Source of the DNA: Dermanyssus gallinae
Taxonomy: Eukaryota > Arthropoda > Arachnida > Mesostigmata > Dermanyssidae
DNA: 64,000 bases
Assembly: GCA_003439945.1 (NCBI GenBank)
Contig: QVRM01005392.1
Location: 1 to 64,000 of the forward strand
Direction of reading: 5' to 3'
Shown: piece by piece, positions 63,095 to 64,000 of the stretch
How the letters are laid out: each line of letters opens with the position of its first letter
How positions within the stretch are numbered: position 1 is the first letter of the stretch
The notes under the pieces: model-generated
What the model was told of the DNA's origin: nothing
Seen by the model: the letters and a program-made list of their open reading frames with translations, nothing else
Database searches by the model: none
Translations under genes and position numbers: made by a program

Positions 63095-64000
63095 TCAGGT
63101 CGGCGTTGCCATTGTCGTCCGTCGGGGCATCCCACCTACCCCACAACAAAGCCAGCGAGTGGCGCCGCCAAAATTGGAACGACGACCGAGTTCGTATCTC
63201 TCATTCCTACGTTTCGTTTCACCTCTTTCCCTACTGTTTTTTTTCTTTCGTTCTTGATCTGCCCCTACGAAGCTGCGAGATGCAGCCTCGAGGTACAGCC
63301 ATCGACTGCGATCTGATCGATTGTGTCGAGTCTATTGGATCGCCGTTGCCCCGGCATCCTTAGCCTACTGATCTATCTATCTGTCTGCTCTTCATTCTGT
63401 CTCCTCTGGCTGTATATATATATCTGACTGGCCGTGAGTGTATGTGTGTGTGCACTTGTCTGGCTTTTGTCGATCACAGCCATCGTCCGAGAGCGAAATT
63501 CCGCGAAGTAGAAGTGTATCGAGCCGCGCGCTGCTACATTGCCCCCCCCCCACACCCCTGAAGTGGGGCTTTTGGGAAGTACGGCTCGCCGTCGTCGTGG
63601 GGTGTTTCCTCTCCTGCTATCCCAGAGCAAGCAAACATCTTGCGAGCTGGCGGCCTGGAGATAGCTTTGCAGCCTCTGAGAACGGGCGGGTATTGGGTAG
63701 CGTTGATTGTACCCATCCATTGTAGCATCGAATAGTATGCACGCATGCATGCATGGAAGGAAAGACGAATGGACAGACGATTCGTTCGTGGCTTGCTTGG
63801 CGGGAAGATGCCGTTGGCTGGACCTAGCCTCAAAGATGCCCCTCAAAGACGATGAAAATGACAATGACGACTACCTAGGCGATGACACCGGCGGCGACCC
63901 GCTATAGAGCGTACCGCCCTCTAACGCTCTACCATCTTGCTTGGATGGCGGTGGAGATGTGTTTGCGGTATGCTCCCTGTGCGCTTTAACCTGCTCGTTC

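Larger units (their letters stand above)
62279..64000. other. non-coding region at window end
   Basis: It contains (TA)n at 62729-62783, short TA runs near 62936 and 63414, the hairpin at 63024-63053, the 16 bp palindrome at 63079-63094 and a C run at 63542-63551. Frames at 62998-63363 and 63373-63864 have no known domain. No gene is called up to the edge. Confidence 0.55.

Overview
The window looks like a gene-poor stretch of a metazoan nuclear genome, most likely an arthropod. The evidence is intermediate GC, CpG dinucleotides that are not visibly depleted, very dense simple repeats, a full-length mariner DNA transposon, a degenerate non-LTR reverse transcriptase and a eukaryotic tRNA-Tyr 5' half. 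There is no bacterial-style operon, ribosome binding site, CRISPR array or phage gene. A parasitiform mite is one possible host, but that is only an impression. Most long open frames are by-products of trinucleotide repeats (poly-L/N/T/Q/V) or of (TA)n, which reads as alternating Y and I, and they were not called as genes.

Layout. 1-20.5 kb: non-coding DNA with many (TA)n, (AAT)n, (TTG)n and poly-C tracts. 20.5-35 kb: the same, with short hairpins, a 25-26 bp tandem repeat at 25.7 kb and long CAA/CAG islands at 24.0-24.4 and 27.85-28.0 kb. 35.3-35.5 kb: a broken reverse transcriptase with the motif B (GLPQG) and motif C (YADD) blocks. 36.5 kb: a 22 bp near-perfect hairpin. 38.6 kb: an (AAT)n array that flips into (ATT)n. 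43.1 kb: the first 35-37 nt of tRNA-Tyr, bracketed by an exact 15 bp direct repeat, as a retro-inserted tRNA half would be. 45.6 kb: a 21 bp tandem duplication beside a 30 bp perfect palindrome. 46.7-47.1 kb: the best protein-coding exon candidate, with 84% G/C at third positions. 53.3 and 54.8 kb: tandem duplications. 55.27-56.49 kb: a mariner with perfect 27 bp terminal inverted repeats and a transposase broken by at least three frameshifts. 59.3 kb: another long hairpin. 61.3-62.3 kb: a GC-rich island with long open frames on both strands.

How parts relate. I see no set of genes that work together. The coherent theme is repeat biology: microsatellite expansion, short inverted and tandem duplications of the kind made by replication template switching, and traces of at least two mobile-element classes. 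The tRNA-half insertion is the most unusual item. The exon calls rest on codon bias and splice-like signals only; none has a recognised domain.
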